Part shown: positions 17,105-27,107 of the stretch, in pieces
Layout: each line of letters begins with the position of its first letter
Position numbering within the stretch: position 1 is the stretch's first letter
Notes under the pieces: generated by a model
The model's database searches: none
What the model saw: only the letters and a program-made list of their open reading frames with translations
What the model was told of the DNA's origin: nothing
Assembly: GCA_963810945.1 (NCBI GenBank)
Contig: CAWEPI010000008.1
Coordinates: 1,116,001-1,180,000 of the forward strand
DNA: 64,000 nucleotides
Source of the DNA: JAOUEA01 sp963810945
GTDB lineage: Bacteria > Actinomycetota > UBA4738 > HRBIN12
Reading direction: 5' to 3'
Program-made: the position numbers and the translations under genes

Positions 17105-18040
17105 ATGCGAACGTTCCCCTCATCCAGCCGCGCGCGCCTCGCGCTGATGCTCTGCCTCACGGTGCTGCTCGTCACCGCGGCGCCGGCGAGCCTCGCGTCC
17201 GCGAAGGCGGGGAGCCACGGAACCGTTCGGACGATCGACGACGAGATCGCGCATGCCCAGCATCGGATCGACCGCTGGAACCGGATCCTCCTGCACTGGC
17301 AGGTCCGCGTGGGTCGTGCCGCCGCGCGGGTGCAGCGCGTGAGCGCGCTCTCACCCTCGAACGCGATCAGGGTACAGGGCTACCTCAGCCCCCGCATGGC
17401 CAACCACGTCGTTTGGTTCCCACTGACCCCGGAAGAGCGGATCATGCGGGCCCACCGCACCCTCCAGCGGGTGCTCCGGGATCACCGCGCGATCGAGGCG
17501 CAGGAGCAGCAGCAGGTGTGGTCCGCCTACCTGCTCCAGCTCCAGGACGCGCGTCGGCAGGCCGTCGCAGCCGCTCGAGGTGGCTCCGTCGATCTCCCCG
17601 CGGGACCCGTGACCTACGAAGCGTGGGGGCGCGCGTTCCTCACCACGATCGGCGCCCCGAGGTGCGACGAGAACGTCGTGCTCACGGTGGCGTGGGAGAC
17701 GGCGGAGTCCACCGCGGCGCTGTTCAACCCCCTGGCCACCACGCACGACATGCCGGGCGCGGGCGTCTTCAACTCGGCGGGGGTCCGCAACTACGTCTCG
17801 CTGAGCCAGGGGCTCGAGGCCGCCCGCGACACCCTCGAGAACGGGGCCGCGTCCTACGGCTACGGAGCGATCCTGAGCGCGCTCCGCGCCTGCGCGTCCT
17901 CCGAGACGACGGCAGCGGCGATCCGCGATTCGGCCTGGTGCCGGGGTTGCGCGGCGGGAGCCTACGTGGTCGGCCTCCTCCCGGCCGTGCGCGACGCGTG
18001 GGCCGAGCACGCCGCCCGGCTGATCTCGACGTCCCCTTGA
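17105..18040 (+). CDS. Secreted protein with coiled coil and C-terminal lysozyme-like domain
   Basis: 311 residues. A Sec signal peptide (LALMLCLTVLLVTAAPASLASA) is followed by a helical, probably coiled-coil region (TIDDEIAHAQHRIDRWNRIL to about 150). The C-terminal part (about 165-305) has VAWETAESTAALFNPLATTH, FNSAGVRNYVSLSQGLEAA and a later Cys pair (WCRGC). Trp-Glu, Asn-Pro-Leu-x-Thr-Thr and the 'G-V-x-x-Y' segment recur in lysozyme-like domains of phage and actinobacterial secreted proteins; the Glu could be the catalytic acid. Cell-wall hydrolysis is inferred. It starts 48 bp after the methyltransferase/reductase gene and may be read through from it. Confidence 0.7.
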   Translation: MRTFPSSSRARLALMLCLTVLLVTAAPASLASAKAGSHGTVRTIDDEIAHAQHRIDRWNRILLHWQVRVGRAAARVQRVSALSPSNAIRVQGYLSPRMANHVVWFPLTPEERIMRAHRTLQRVLRDHRAIEAQEQQQVWSAYLLQLQDARRQAVAAARGGSVDLPAGPVTYEAWGRAFLTTIGAPRCDENVVLTVAWETAESTAALFNPLATTHDMPGAGVFNSAGVRNYVSLSQGLEAARDTLENGAASYGYGAILSALRACASSETTAAAIRDSAWCRGCAAGAYVVGLLPAVRDAWAEHAARLISTSP

Positions 18041-18096
18041 CCCCGTGCCCGCTCGGGAGGAGCACGGACGTCGCCGACCTGCCAGAATGAGGCTTC

Positions 18097-21000
18097 GTGG
18101 ACTCGACCGAGACATCCGCGACCCACCGCGCGATCGACGACCTGCTCGAACTGATCGCTGAGCGTGTCCCCGCCGACCGCCGGGATGCGATCGAGGCGTT
18201 CGCGCGGGCGTACATCCGGCGCCTGACGGAGGAAGAGCTCCGCGAGACCGACATCGCCGGGCTCTGCGGCATGGTGCTCTCGACCTTCGCCTTCGCGGAC
18301 GAGCGTGGCCTGTTGCCCACTGCCGTTCGTGTATTCGTGCCCGATCCCGCCGTCGACGGGTACGAGGTCCCCGGCTCGGTGATCGAGACGAACACCGACG
18401 ACTCCCCCTTCCTCGTCGACTCGGTGCGCGAGGAACTGGCGGCGCGTGACCTGACCCTCCGCCGCGTGCTCCACCCCGTCGTGGGCACCCTGCGCGACGA
18501 GCAGGGCCGGATCGAGCGTGTGATGTCGGGGCGCGATGCGAGCCACCGCGAGTCGGTCATGCATTTCGAGATCGAGCGCAAGCTGAGCGACGAGGTGTCG
18601 GCCGAGCTCGAGAAGCGCGTGCGGAACATCCTGCGGGACGTTCGGCTGGTCGTACGCGACTTCGAGCCGATGCAGCAGCGCGTGAAGCACATGATCGAGA
18701 TGGCGCGGGTGGCCGCGGTCCGCTACTCCCCGCAAGAGGTGGGGGAGACGGTGGACTTCCTCGACTGGCTCCTGCAGCTGAACTTCGTCCTGCTCGGGTA
18801 TCGGGAGTACGAGCTGTTCGACGACGACGTGAAGGGCCGCTCGATCCGAACGGTTCCCAACAGCGGCCTGGGCATCCTGTCCGACGTCGGACGCTCCACG
18901 TTCGCCGAGGACACGCCGCTCGAGTCGCTTGATCCCGCCCTCCGTCGGCGCATCGAGGACGGCGACCTGTTGGTGTTCAGCAAGACCAACGCGTACTCGA
19001 CCGTGCACCGGCGCGCACGGATGGACTACATCGGCGTGCGCAGGGTGAACGCCGAGGGGGAGATCGTCGGCGAGTCGCGCCTCATCGGACTCTTCACGTC
19101 GAAGGCGTACATGGAGCAGGCCACCAAGACACCGCTCCTGCATCACAAGCTGGAACAGATCCTGGAGGCCGAGGACCTGATCCCCGGCTCGCACGATTAC
19201 AAGGAGGCCATCGAGCTCTTCGAGTCCTTCCCCAAGGACGAGCTCTTCCAGGCGTCCACCGCGGAACTGCGCCGTCTCGTGGTCGGGTTGCTCCAGCTGG
19301 AGAAGCATGGGGGGATCCGGGTCCTCGTCCGTCGCGATCTCTATGGGCGCAGCGTGAGCGTGGTCGTGGCCCTGCCGCGAGACCGGTTCAACGCCACCCT
19401 GCGCAAGCGGCTCCAGCAGCTCTTCGTCGAGCGGTTCAACGGGACGACCGTCGACTACCACCTCTCGTTGGGCGAGACCGAGAGCGCGCGCATCTTCTTC
19501 ACGGTGCACGTCGAGCCCGGGGTCCAGATCCCTGAGGTCCCGTACGAGGAGCTCGAGCAGGAAGTCGAACGGCTCGCCCGATCGTGGGACGACGATCTGC
19601 GTGACGCGCTGGTGGGCCGCGTGGGCGAGGAGCGCGGCTCCCGGCTCGCGGCGAAGTGGGGCCCCCGGTTCCCCACCTATTACAAAGCCAGCTCCGAGTG
19701 GACGTTGATCGCCGACGACGTGCTGACGCTGGAGGAGCTCGAGTCGAGTCCCGAGGGATTCCTCGTGGGGCTCGGGAACGAATCCAGCGGCGAGCGGCTC
19801 ACCCGCGTGAAGCTCTACAAGACGGGCGGCAAGGTCGACCTCTCGGCCTTCATGCCCATCCTCGAGGCGCTCGGCCTGCGTGCCGTGGAGGAGATCCCCA
19901 CGGCGCTCCAGGGCGAGGGGAAGATCTACATCCACGACTTCGGGGTGCTCGATGCGCGCGGCGCGGTGCTCGAGCTCGAGACGGCCGCCGAGCGCGTGGC
20001 GGAGACGATCTCGGCGGTCTGGCGCGGCGAGGCCGAGTCGGACTCCTTGAACCGGCTCGTGATCTTCGCCGGCCTGACCTGGCGTCAGGTCGCGGGGGCG
20101 CGGGCGTATCGCAAGTACCGCCAGCGCGTGTCGGCGCAGTTCACGGAGGAGTACCAGAACGACGCCTTCGCGGAGAATCCCCACATCGCGGCGCGGCTCG
20201 TCCAGCTGTTCGAGGCGAAGTTCGACCCGGCCACCACGGCCACCGACGACGATCTGGAGGAGATGAAACGGCAGATCGTCCACGACCTGCAGTCCGTCGC
20301 CTCGCTCGACCAGGACCGCATCCTGCGCGGCATGCTCGGAACGATCCTGGCCACGGTGCGCACCAACGCCTACCTGGGCCGCCGGCACTTCTCGATCAAG
20401 CTGCGCTCGGCCCAGGTCCCGGACATGCCGAAGCCGTATCCCCTCTACGAGATCTTCGTCTACTCGCCGGAGATGGAGGGTATCCACCTACGGGGCGGGA
20501 TGGTGGCGCGCGGCGGCATCCGCTGGTCCGACCGGCGGGAGGACTATCGCACGGAGATCCTCGGCCTGATGAAGGCGCAGAAGGTGAAGAACGCCGTGAT
20601 CGTCCCGGACGGCTCCAAGGGTGGATTCGTCCTGAAGCGCGGTCCCGCGGCGCCCGAGGATCTGAAGGCCGAGGTCGTGAAGCAGTACACGACCTTGATG
20701 CACGGCATGCTCGACGTCACCGACAACCTCGTGAAGGGTGAGGTCGTGCACCCCAAGGCCGTGCGCGTCCTCGACGGGCCGGACCCCTATCTCGTGGTGG
20801 CCGCGGACAAAGGCACGGCCACCTTCTCCGACATCGCGAACGACATCAGCGAGTCCTACGGGTACTGGTTGGGCGATGCCTTCGCGAGCGGCGGCTCCCA
20901 GGGCTACGACCACAAAGAGCTGGGGATCACCGCGCGGGGCGCCTGGGAGTCGGTGAAGCGTCATTTCCGGGAGCTGGGCGTCGACGTGATGAACGAGCCG

Positions 21001-22900
21001 TTCTCCGTGGTGGGCGTGGGCGACATGTCCGGGGACGTCTTCGGCAATGGGATGCTGCTCTCACCCCACATCCGCCTGCTCGCCGCGTTCGACCATCGGC
21101 ACATCTTCGTGGACCCCGATCCCGACCCGGCCGTCTCGTTCGCGGAGCGCCAACGGCTCTTCGCCACACCGGGATCCTCGTGGAACGATTACGACCGGGG
21201 CGCGATGTCCGTCGGGTCCGACGTCTTCGACCGCCGCTCGAAAGAGGTCGTGATCTCGCCGCAGGTCCGCGCCGCACTCGGGATCCCCGACGACGTCCAC
21301 GACGACATGACCCCGGCCGAACTGATGCGGTTCATCCTCCAGGCGCCCGCGGATCTCCTGTGGAACGGCGGGATCGGCACCTACGTGAAGGCGAGCACGG
21401 AGTCCAACGCCCAGGTGGGCGACCGCGCGAACGACGCGATCCGGATCACGGGGTCCCAGGTCCGTGCCCGGGTGATCGGCGAAGGTGGGAACCTCGGATG
21501 CACGCAGCTCGGACGCATCGAGTACGCGCTCGCCGGCGGCCGCATCAACACCGACTTCATCGACAACTCGGCGGGCGTCGACACCTCGGACCACGAGGTG
21601 AACCTGAAGATCCTCCTGGGCCTCGCGATCCAGCGGGGGGAGCTCACGCTGGAGCAGCGCAACGAGCTCCTGGAGGCGTGCGTCGATGACGTCGTCGCGC
21701 ACGTCCTGTACGACAACTACCTGCAGGCGCAGATCCTCTCGCAGGAGATGCTGATCTCCACGCAGCGCATCGAGAACTACGAGGATCTGATGGTCCAGCT
21801 CGAGGGCGAAGGCGAACTCGAACGCGAGGTCGAGTTCCTCCCCAGCTCGGAGGCGATGCTCCAGCGGCGCGTGGACGGCCAGGGGCTCGTGCGGCCCGAG
21901 CTGGCGGTGCTGCTCGCCTACGCGAAGCGCTCGATCGCGGCCGCGTTGCTGGACTCGGATCTGCCGGATTCGCCGTACCTCGCGGTGGATCTGGAGCGCT
22001 ACTTCCCCGCGCTGGTGGTTGAGCGGTTCGGACACCTGATCGGGGAACACCCGTTGCGCCGCGAGCTCATCGCCACGATCGCCGCGAACGACGTCGTGAA
22101 CTCGCAGGGCATCACGTTCGTCTCACGGATGGTCACGGAGACGGGCGCGCGACCGTCCCAGGTCGTGCGGGCCTTCCGCATCGCGCGCGACGTCACCGGC
22201 GCGGTCGATCGGTGGGCCGCCGTCGAGGCGCTCGACGGCGTGATCGACCCGGGCATCCAGAACCAACTGATGAGCGGTGTCGACTGGTTGGTGGAGACCA
22301 CCTCGCGTTGGTACCTCGTGCGCGCCTCGGGTCAACACCTGGCTCAGGCCGTGGGCGAGGCCCGAGAGTCCTTCGCCGAGCTCTCCGGGGTGATCGATCA
22401 GATCGGCCCCGACACGTGGCGTGAGGAGCACGAGCACAGCGTGCGGCGGCTGGTGGCCGAGGGCGTTCCGCCCGACCTCGCGCGCCGCCACGCGTTCCAG
22501 GGCGAGCTCGTGCACGGGCCCGACATCATCTCGGTGGCCCACTCCACGGGTCGCTCGGTGCTCGAGGTGGCTCGGGGGTTCTTCCTGCTCGGCGAGCGGC
22601 TCCAGATCGACTGGCTCGAGCAGCGCCTCGAGCAGCTCCCCGCCGGCACGCGGTGGCAGCGATGGGCGCAGCAGTCCATGGAGGACGACCTGTTCAACCT
22701 GCGCCGGCAGATGGTCGAGCGCGTGCTCGAAGGCTCGGGGGGCCGTCCGATCGACGAGGCCGTGGATGCGTTCCTCGAGGAGCGAGGCGAATCCTTCGAG
22801 CGGCTGCGAGCGCTTCATGCGCGGCATGGCCGTCGAAGGCGTCAACGATCTCGCGCAGCTCACCGTCGCGCTGCGTCAGATCCGCTCGCTGCTGAGCTAG
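18097..22900 (+). CDS. gdhB: NAD-specific glutamate dehydrogenase, large GDH-180 type, one frameshift near the end
   Basis: About 1600 residues, the size of the GDH-180 class. It deaminates glutamate to 2-oxoglutarate with NAD. The N-terminal third holds ACT-like regulatory segments (NTDDSPFLVDSVREEL). The catalytic core has GGMVARGGIRWSDRREDYRTE and PDGSKGGF with the catalytic lysine K841, then VVGVGDMSGDVFGNGML and GGNLGCTQLGRIEYA. GTG 18097 is the start. As read, the frame leaves homology at about 22807 and would run to 22956; dropping one base there gives ERFMRGMAVEGVNDLAQL and a stop at 22898-22900, the expected short helical ending. No riboswitch or regulator is adjacent. Confidence 0.93.
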
Positions 22901-22930
22901 CGGTTTCCGGCTCGAACGGCCGTCCCGCGC

Positions 22931-23380
22931 TCAGGCTCCGTAGAAGTCCAGCGTGACCCAGAACGTGCCGTGGGCGCGCACCACGCCGATCCCGATCTTG
23001 TGGAACCGGGCCGCGAGGTTGTTCGCGCGATGGGTCGGGCTCGCCATGAAGGCCCGCTCGAGGACCTTGAGGCTTCCCGACATCCCCACGTTCTCGCCCC
23101 AGGTCCGCGCTCCCAGCGAGCGGACCACGGGCCAAACGCTCGTGGAGTGGTACAGCGTGTTCTTCCCCGCCATCCGCTGGCTGTGCTGCGACGCGTAGCG
23201 GGACACGCGCGCGTTGAGGCGCAGCGAACCCAGCCCATGCGCCTGGCGCGAGCGGTTCACGAGGGAGAGCATGCGGTGCCGGAGTTCCCGGCTCCGAGCC
23301 CGCGCCTGCGCCGGGCTCGCCGCCGTCACGAGGACGACCACCACAAGCGTCAGTCCGATGAGAGATCGTCTGAACGTCAT
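22931..23380 (-). CDS. Secreted CAP/SCP-domain protein
   Basis: 149 residues with signal peptide (SLIGLTLVVVVLVTAASPAQA). The CAP fold is evident: LVNRSRQAHGLGSLRLNARVSRYASQ, then HSTSVW, TWGENVGMSG with the conserved Glu, ASPTHRANNL with the conserved His, and a final strand FWVTLDFYG. Bacterial CAP proteins are common near cell-wall genes; most have no defined activity. It converges with the glutamate dehydrogenase gene, 30 bp apart. No metal or peptidase motif beyond the fold is visible. Confidence 0.88.
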   Translation of the reverse strand: MTFRRSLIGLTLVVVVLVTAASPAQARARSRELRHRMLSLVNRSRQAHGLGSLRLNARVSRYASQHSQRMAGKNTLYHSTSVWPVVRSLGARTWGENVGMSGSLKVLERAFMASPTHRANNLAARFHKIGIGVVRAHGTFWVTLDFYGA

Positions 23381-23493
23381 GAGGAAGCGTTCACCCTACC
23401 CAAGTCCTCATGGGGTGTCACTCACCCGGAGGGAGGACCCCCATCGGGGGGACGCTATTGCCGCCCGGATCGTCGCCCGTTACGGTCCGCCCC

Positions 23494-24724
23494 ATGCCGC
23501 GCTACAGAACGGCCGCCGCCCTGGGCCTCATGCAGGGCTCGCCGCCACCGCCCGGGAAGCTCGTGTCGCTCGCGAACTGGCAGGAACCGCCGTTCAACCG
23601 ATGGGGGTTCCAGCACGTACGCGACCTGATCCCGACCGCGCGGATCCCGCGCGGTGATGGCCCGGCGTGGCGGCTCCCGCACGCCGAGCGGGACCTCGAT
23701 GCGCTGACGTTCCGCTCCGGCAGGCGTCGCATGAGCGTCGCGACGATGCTGGAGGAGACCGCGACCGACGGATACCTGGTGCTGCATCGGGGACGCGTCG
23801 TGACCGAGCGGTACTTCAACGGCATGACCGCCGACACGACCCACCTGATGATGTCGGTCTCGAAGTCGGTCACGTCCACGGTGGCGGGGATCCTCGCAGG
23901 GCGCGGGTCGCTCGACGTCGATGCGGAGATCGTGCGTTACGTCCCCGAGCTCCGGGGCACGTCGTTCGACGGGTGCACGGTGCAACACCTGCTGGACATG
24001 CGCGCCGGCACCCGGTTCAACGAGGACTACGCCGACCTCGAAGCGGAGGTGCGCGTCTACGAGCAGATCTACCTCTGGCGCCCGCGCACCTCCACGCGGT
24101 TGCCTGCGGACGCGCTCAGCTACTACGCGACGCTCCGGAACGACGGGCCCCACGGCGGACCCTTCCGCTACCGCTCGGTCCTCACGGACGTCCTCGGCTG
24201 GGTGATCGAGCGCGCGGGGGGCGCCCGGCTCCCCGAGCTGATCGCGCGGGAGGTGTGGCAGCCGATGGGGGCCGAGTTCGACGCCGAGATCACCGTGGAC
24301 GCGCACGGCAACGCGATGGCGGATGGCGGCATGTGCGCGACCCTGCGCGATCTGGCCCGCTTCGGACTGCTCTTCGCCAACGGCGGACGTCGTGGAAGCA
24401 GGCGGATCGTCCCGAAGGCGTGGATCGCGGACATCGTGCGCGGGGCCCCGGACGGGCGCGAGGCCTTCGCCGCGGGTGCCGACGCGGAGGATCGGCGGCC
24501 GGGGGCCCACTACCGCAACAAGTGGTGGGTGGTGGCGCCGCACATCCCGGCGTACGCGGGGTACGGCATCAACGGCCAGATGATCTTCGTCCACGTGCCG
24601 GCGCGGGTGGTGATCGCGAAGTTCTCCACGTGGGCCGACGCCCTCGATGCCCGCGCCGACCGGTGGACCTCGGACGCGAGCTTCGCGATCGCCGAGGTCC
24701 TGAGCGGCGTGAGCGAGCGGTTAG
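23494..24724 (+). CDS. Serine hydrolase of the beta-lactamase (class C / PBP) family; 3' end uncertain
   Basis: From ATG 23494. SxxK is S121-V-S-K124 (MMSVSKSVTSTVAG), and the FRYRSVLTDVLGW segment stands in the Tyr motif position. GWV, GGMCATLRDLARFG and the C-terminal YGINGQMIFV follow the 6-aminohexanoate-dimer hydrolase/esterase pattern. No signal peptide, so probably a cytoplasmic esterase or amidase. As read, the frame stays open to 25674, antisense through the whole downstream hydrolase gene, and the added residues look like antisense composition. A single-base slip near 24703-24720 would end it at TAG 24722-24724, overlapping the convergent stop; I take that as the real end. Confidence 0.72.
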
Positions 24725-25605
24725 AGGGGGATCCAACCGGCGAGGCCGTCGGGCCCCGTCTTCATCCGACCGAACGGCTCCGCGAAGTGCGTCGGCGCGA
24801 TCGTGGTCCCGGGGTTGGACAGGAGCTCCGCGATCAGCGCGCGTCGCGTGAGCGCGGCCTGCGGGTGGATCGCGTCCGCCCCGCTCGGCCAGTCGGGGTG
24901 CGAGAACTGAGCCGGATGGTTGAAGGCGTCGGCCGAGACGATCGCGCGGCGGCCCTGCGAGCGCACGCGCACGACCTGGTGGCCGGGCGTGTGCCCGGGT
25001 GCGTGGTGGATCGTGATGCCCTCGGCCACCTCGAGGTCCCCCTCGATCAGCTCCAGGAGACCGGCGTCCTGGATGGGGGCGAGCAGGGTGGACACGATGG
25101 CCGCGTCCTCCTCGTCCCGCTCGGCGGCCTCGCGCTCCCAGTCCCAGTCGGCGCGCTGCAGCAGGTAGCGCGCGTTGGGGAAGGCGGGCGACGGCACGAG
25201 GTCGCCGTCGGGCTCGGCGGGCGCGAAGGTGACCGTCCCCCCGATGTGATCGTCGTGCACGTGGGAGATCACCACGGTATCGACCGCGTCCGCGGGCGTG
25301 CCGGTCTCGTGCAGCGACTCCATCAGCCGACCGGGGGCGCCGAACCACGTAGGCCCCGGCGCGCCGCGCACGCCGATCCCGGTGTCGACGAGGACCACGC
25401 CACCGGGGTGGCGGATCAGCCAGGCCCGCACCTTGAGCTGCCAGCCTCCGGTGGCCCCGTATACGCCCGGGTACCGCTCACGGTACGCGAGCAGTTCGCC
25501 GGCGGGGAAGTCGGGGAAGGACTCGGCCATCGTGCCGATCTCGCCGTCGCAATCCAGCAACGCGATGAGCTCGATGTGGCCTACGTCGACGCGCTCGTGC
25601 GGCAT
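24721..25605 (-). CDS. Metallo-beta-lactamase fold hydrolase (lactonase-like)
   Basis: 294 residues. The binuclear zinc motif is VISHVHDDHIGG (HxHxDH), with later His ligands in HHAPGHTPGHQVV and the bridging Asp in SADAFNHPAQ. The core strand LVDTGIGVRG and the Trp/Asp-rich insert (LLQRADWDWERE) resemble AHL-lactonase/AttM-type enzymes, so hydrolysis of a lactone or ester is likely. It has no signal peptide. It begins at ATG 25605 with TATGAT six bases upstream. It ends tail to tail with the serine hydrolase, their stops overlapping. Confidence 0.85.
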   Translation of the reverse strand: MPHERVDVGHIELIALLDCDGEIGTMAESFPDFPAGELLAYRERYPGVYGATGGWQLKVRAWLIRHPGGVVLVDTGIGVRGAPGPTWFGAPGRLMESLHETGTPADAVDTVVISHVHDDHIGGTVTFAPAEPDGDLVPSPAFPNARYLLQRADWDWEREAAERDEEDAAIVSTLLAPIQDAGLLELIEGDLEVAEGITIHHAPGHTPGHQVVRVRSQGRRAIVSADAFNHPAQFSHPDWPSGADAIHPQAALTRRALIAELLSNPGTTIAPTHFAEPFGRMKTGPDGLAGWIPL

Positions 25606-25611
25606 CGGGGC

Positions 25612-25617
25612 ATCATA
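25612..25617 (-). promoter_or_regulatory. -10 box of the metallo-hydrolase gene
   Basis: TATGAT, the best match to the consensus in this set, 6 nt before ATG 25605; no ribosome binding site. Confidence 0.5.
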
Positions 25618-25651
25618 GGGGACCGCGTGCCGTGGCCGAGCGCGAGGATGC

Positions 25652-27019
25652 TCAGTCCAGGCGGAGGCTCGTGAACAGCAGCGCCACCAGGGCGAGCGCG
25701 CCGATCGCGAACGCGCCGGCCAGGCCGGCCCGCAAGGGGGCGCCCAGCGCCTCCGACAGCGCCACAGCGGCGCCTCCCAGACCCGATCCGGTGGCCACGC
25801 CGAGCATGTCCATCAGCAAGACGGACGACAGCTCACCTGCCTCCTCGCCCGCTTTGGACCGTCGCATGGTGGCGAGCGGCGGTGTCGGGAACGTGATGCC
25901 CATGCCCAGACCGACGACCGCCCAGCCCACGAACGCCACAACCACGGGAACGGCGAGGATCAGGGTGGTCGCGACCGTGATCTCGCCGAGGAGCACGAGG
26001 ACGGTGCCCAAGCACATCAGCCGCGTGAGCGGCACGCGCTGGGCGCGGCCCGATTGCCACGCGCTCCCGGCCGCCCACGTGAGCGTGGCCGAGGTGACCG
26101 CGAGCCCCGCGAACCCCAGCGAGATGCCGCGCACGCCGGTGAGCATCAACGTCAGGAAGGCGTCCATCGCCAGGAAGCCCATCGAGAGCAGGAAGGCCGA
26201 CGCCGCCGCGGCCGGCACGCCGCGCGCGGCGCGGAACGTGCCCTGGGGCGCGATGCGCCGCAGCGCCGGCCACGCGATCGCGAGCCCCGCCGCGATCGGC
26301 GCCAGCGCCCACCAGCGCACCACGGTGAGGGACGCGAAGACGAACCCCGCGCCCACCATCAGCTGCAGCGGCCACCGCACGGAAAGCGTCGTGCGCGGGC
26401 CGTCGGAGCCCGGGACGAGATCGAGCGCGGGCGCGATCAGGAGCCAGCCCACGAGCAGCACCGGCAACGGGGGCACGTAGGCCCACCGCCAGCCCACCGT
26501 GCTGGCGATCAACGCCCCGAGCGGCGGGCCCACCAGCCCGGGAAGGATCCACATGGACGCCAGGAGCGCCAGCACACGGGGCCGCAGGTCGTCGGGGTAC
26601 ATCTTCGCGACCGTGCCGAGGGAGATCGCGTACAGGCCGCCACCCCCGGCCCCCAACACGAACTGCCCGAGCAGCAGCACCGGCATCGTCGGCGCCGTGG
26701 CGGCGATCACCGCGCCGCCCGCGAAGATCGCGAGCACGATCGGCAGGACGCGTGCGGCCCCGAACCGGTCGAGCGCTCGTCCGGCGATGGGGATCGCGCC
26801 GAGCGTGGAGAGTCCGGTGGCGGTGAAGACCAGCCCGTAGAGCTCGGTCATCCCGAGGTCGCGACGGACGTCGGGCAAGATCGTGACGATCACGAGGGAC
26901 TGCACCGCCACCAGCGCCTCCAGGAGCAGCAGGCCCGTCGTGAGGCGCCCGCGGCGCCCGCGGAAGACCTCTCGCCAGCGGGGTGGGGGCGCGAGCGGGG
27001 CGACGGTTCCAGCGGCCAT
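25652..27019 (-). CDS. Major facilitator superfamily transporter
   Basis: 455 residues with 12 or more hydrophobic segments. The first loop has the MFS motif A region (GRALDRFGAARVLP), and LLEALVAVQSLVIVTILPDV opens helix 1. The pattern resembles drug/proton antiporters of the DHA2 type with extra helices. The cargo is unknown. It starts at ATG 27019 with TAGACT nine bases before, and is divergent from otsA across 88 bp. The downstream metallo-hydrolase is on the same strand 46 bp away, but has its own -10 box. Confidence 0.85.
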   Translation of the reverse strand: MAAGTVAPLAPPPRWREVFRGRRGRLTTGLLLLEALVAVQSLVIVTILPDVRRDLGMTELYGLVFTATGLSTLGAIPIAGRALDRFGAARVLPIVLAIFAGGAVIAATAPTMPVLLLGQFVLGAGGGGLYAISLGTVAKMYPDDLRPRVLALLASMWILPGLVGPPLGALIASTVGWRWAYVPPLPVLLVGWLLIAPALDLVPGSDGPRTTLSVRWPLQLMVGAGFVFASLTVVRWWALAPIAAGLAIAWPALRRIAPQGTFRAARGVPAAAASAFLLSMGFLAMDAFLTLMLTGVRGISLGFAGLAVTSATLTWAAGSAWQSGRAQRVPLTRLMCLGTVLVLLGEITVATTLILAVPVVVAFVGWAVVGLGMGITFPTPPLATMRRSKAGEEAGELSSVLLMDMLGVATGSGLGGAAVALSEALGAPLRAGLAGAFAIGALALVALLFTSLRLD

Positions 27020-27028
27020 GGTCCCCCG

Positions 27029-27034
27029 AGTCTA
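27029..27034 (-). promoter_or_regulatory. -10 box of the MFS transporter gene
   Basis: TAGACT, 9 nt before ATG 27019. The divergent otsA gene carries the same hexamer at 27094-27099. Confidence 0.45.
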
Positions 27035-27093
27035 GGCGGGGCTCACGAGACCACGGCGCCCGCGGGGTGGAGCGCGCATGCGCCGCCAGCCCC

Positions 27094-27099
27094 TAGACT
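27094..27099 (+). promoter_or_regulatory. -10 box of otsA
   Basis: TAGACT, 8 nt before ATG 27108; it supports 27108 rather than the internal ATG at 27144 as the start. Confidence 0.5.
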
Positions 27100-27107
27100 G
27101 AGCCCGG

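Noticed and set aside
17962..20487. 841-residue open frame opposite the glutamate dehydrogenase
   Set aside because: Antisense of the conserved GDH-180 gene, with His/Glu/Arg-rich shadow composition.
23440..23460. CCCCCatcGGGGG hairpin between the CAP and serine-hydrolase genes as a terminator
   Set aside because: Five-base stem without a T tract, in a divergent promoter region rather than after a gene end.
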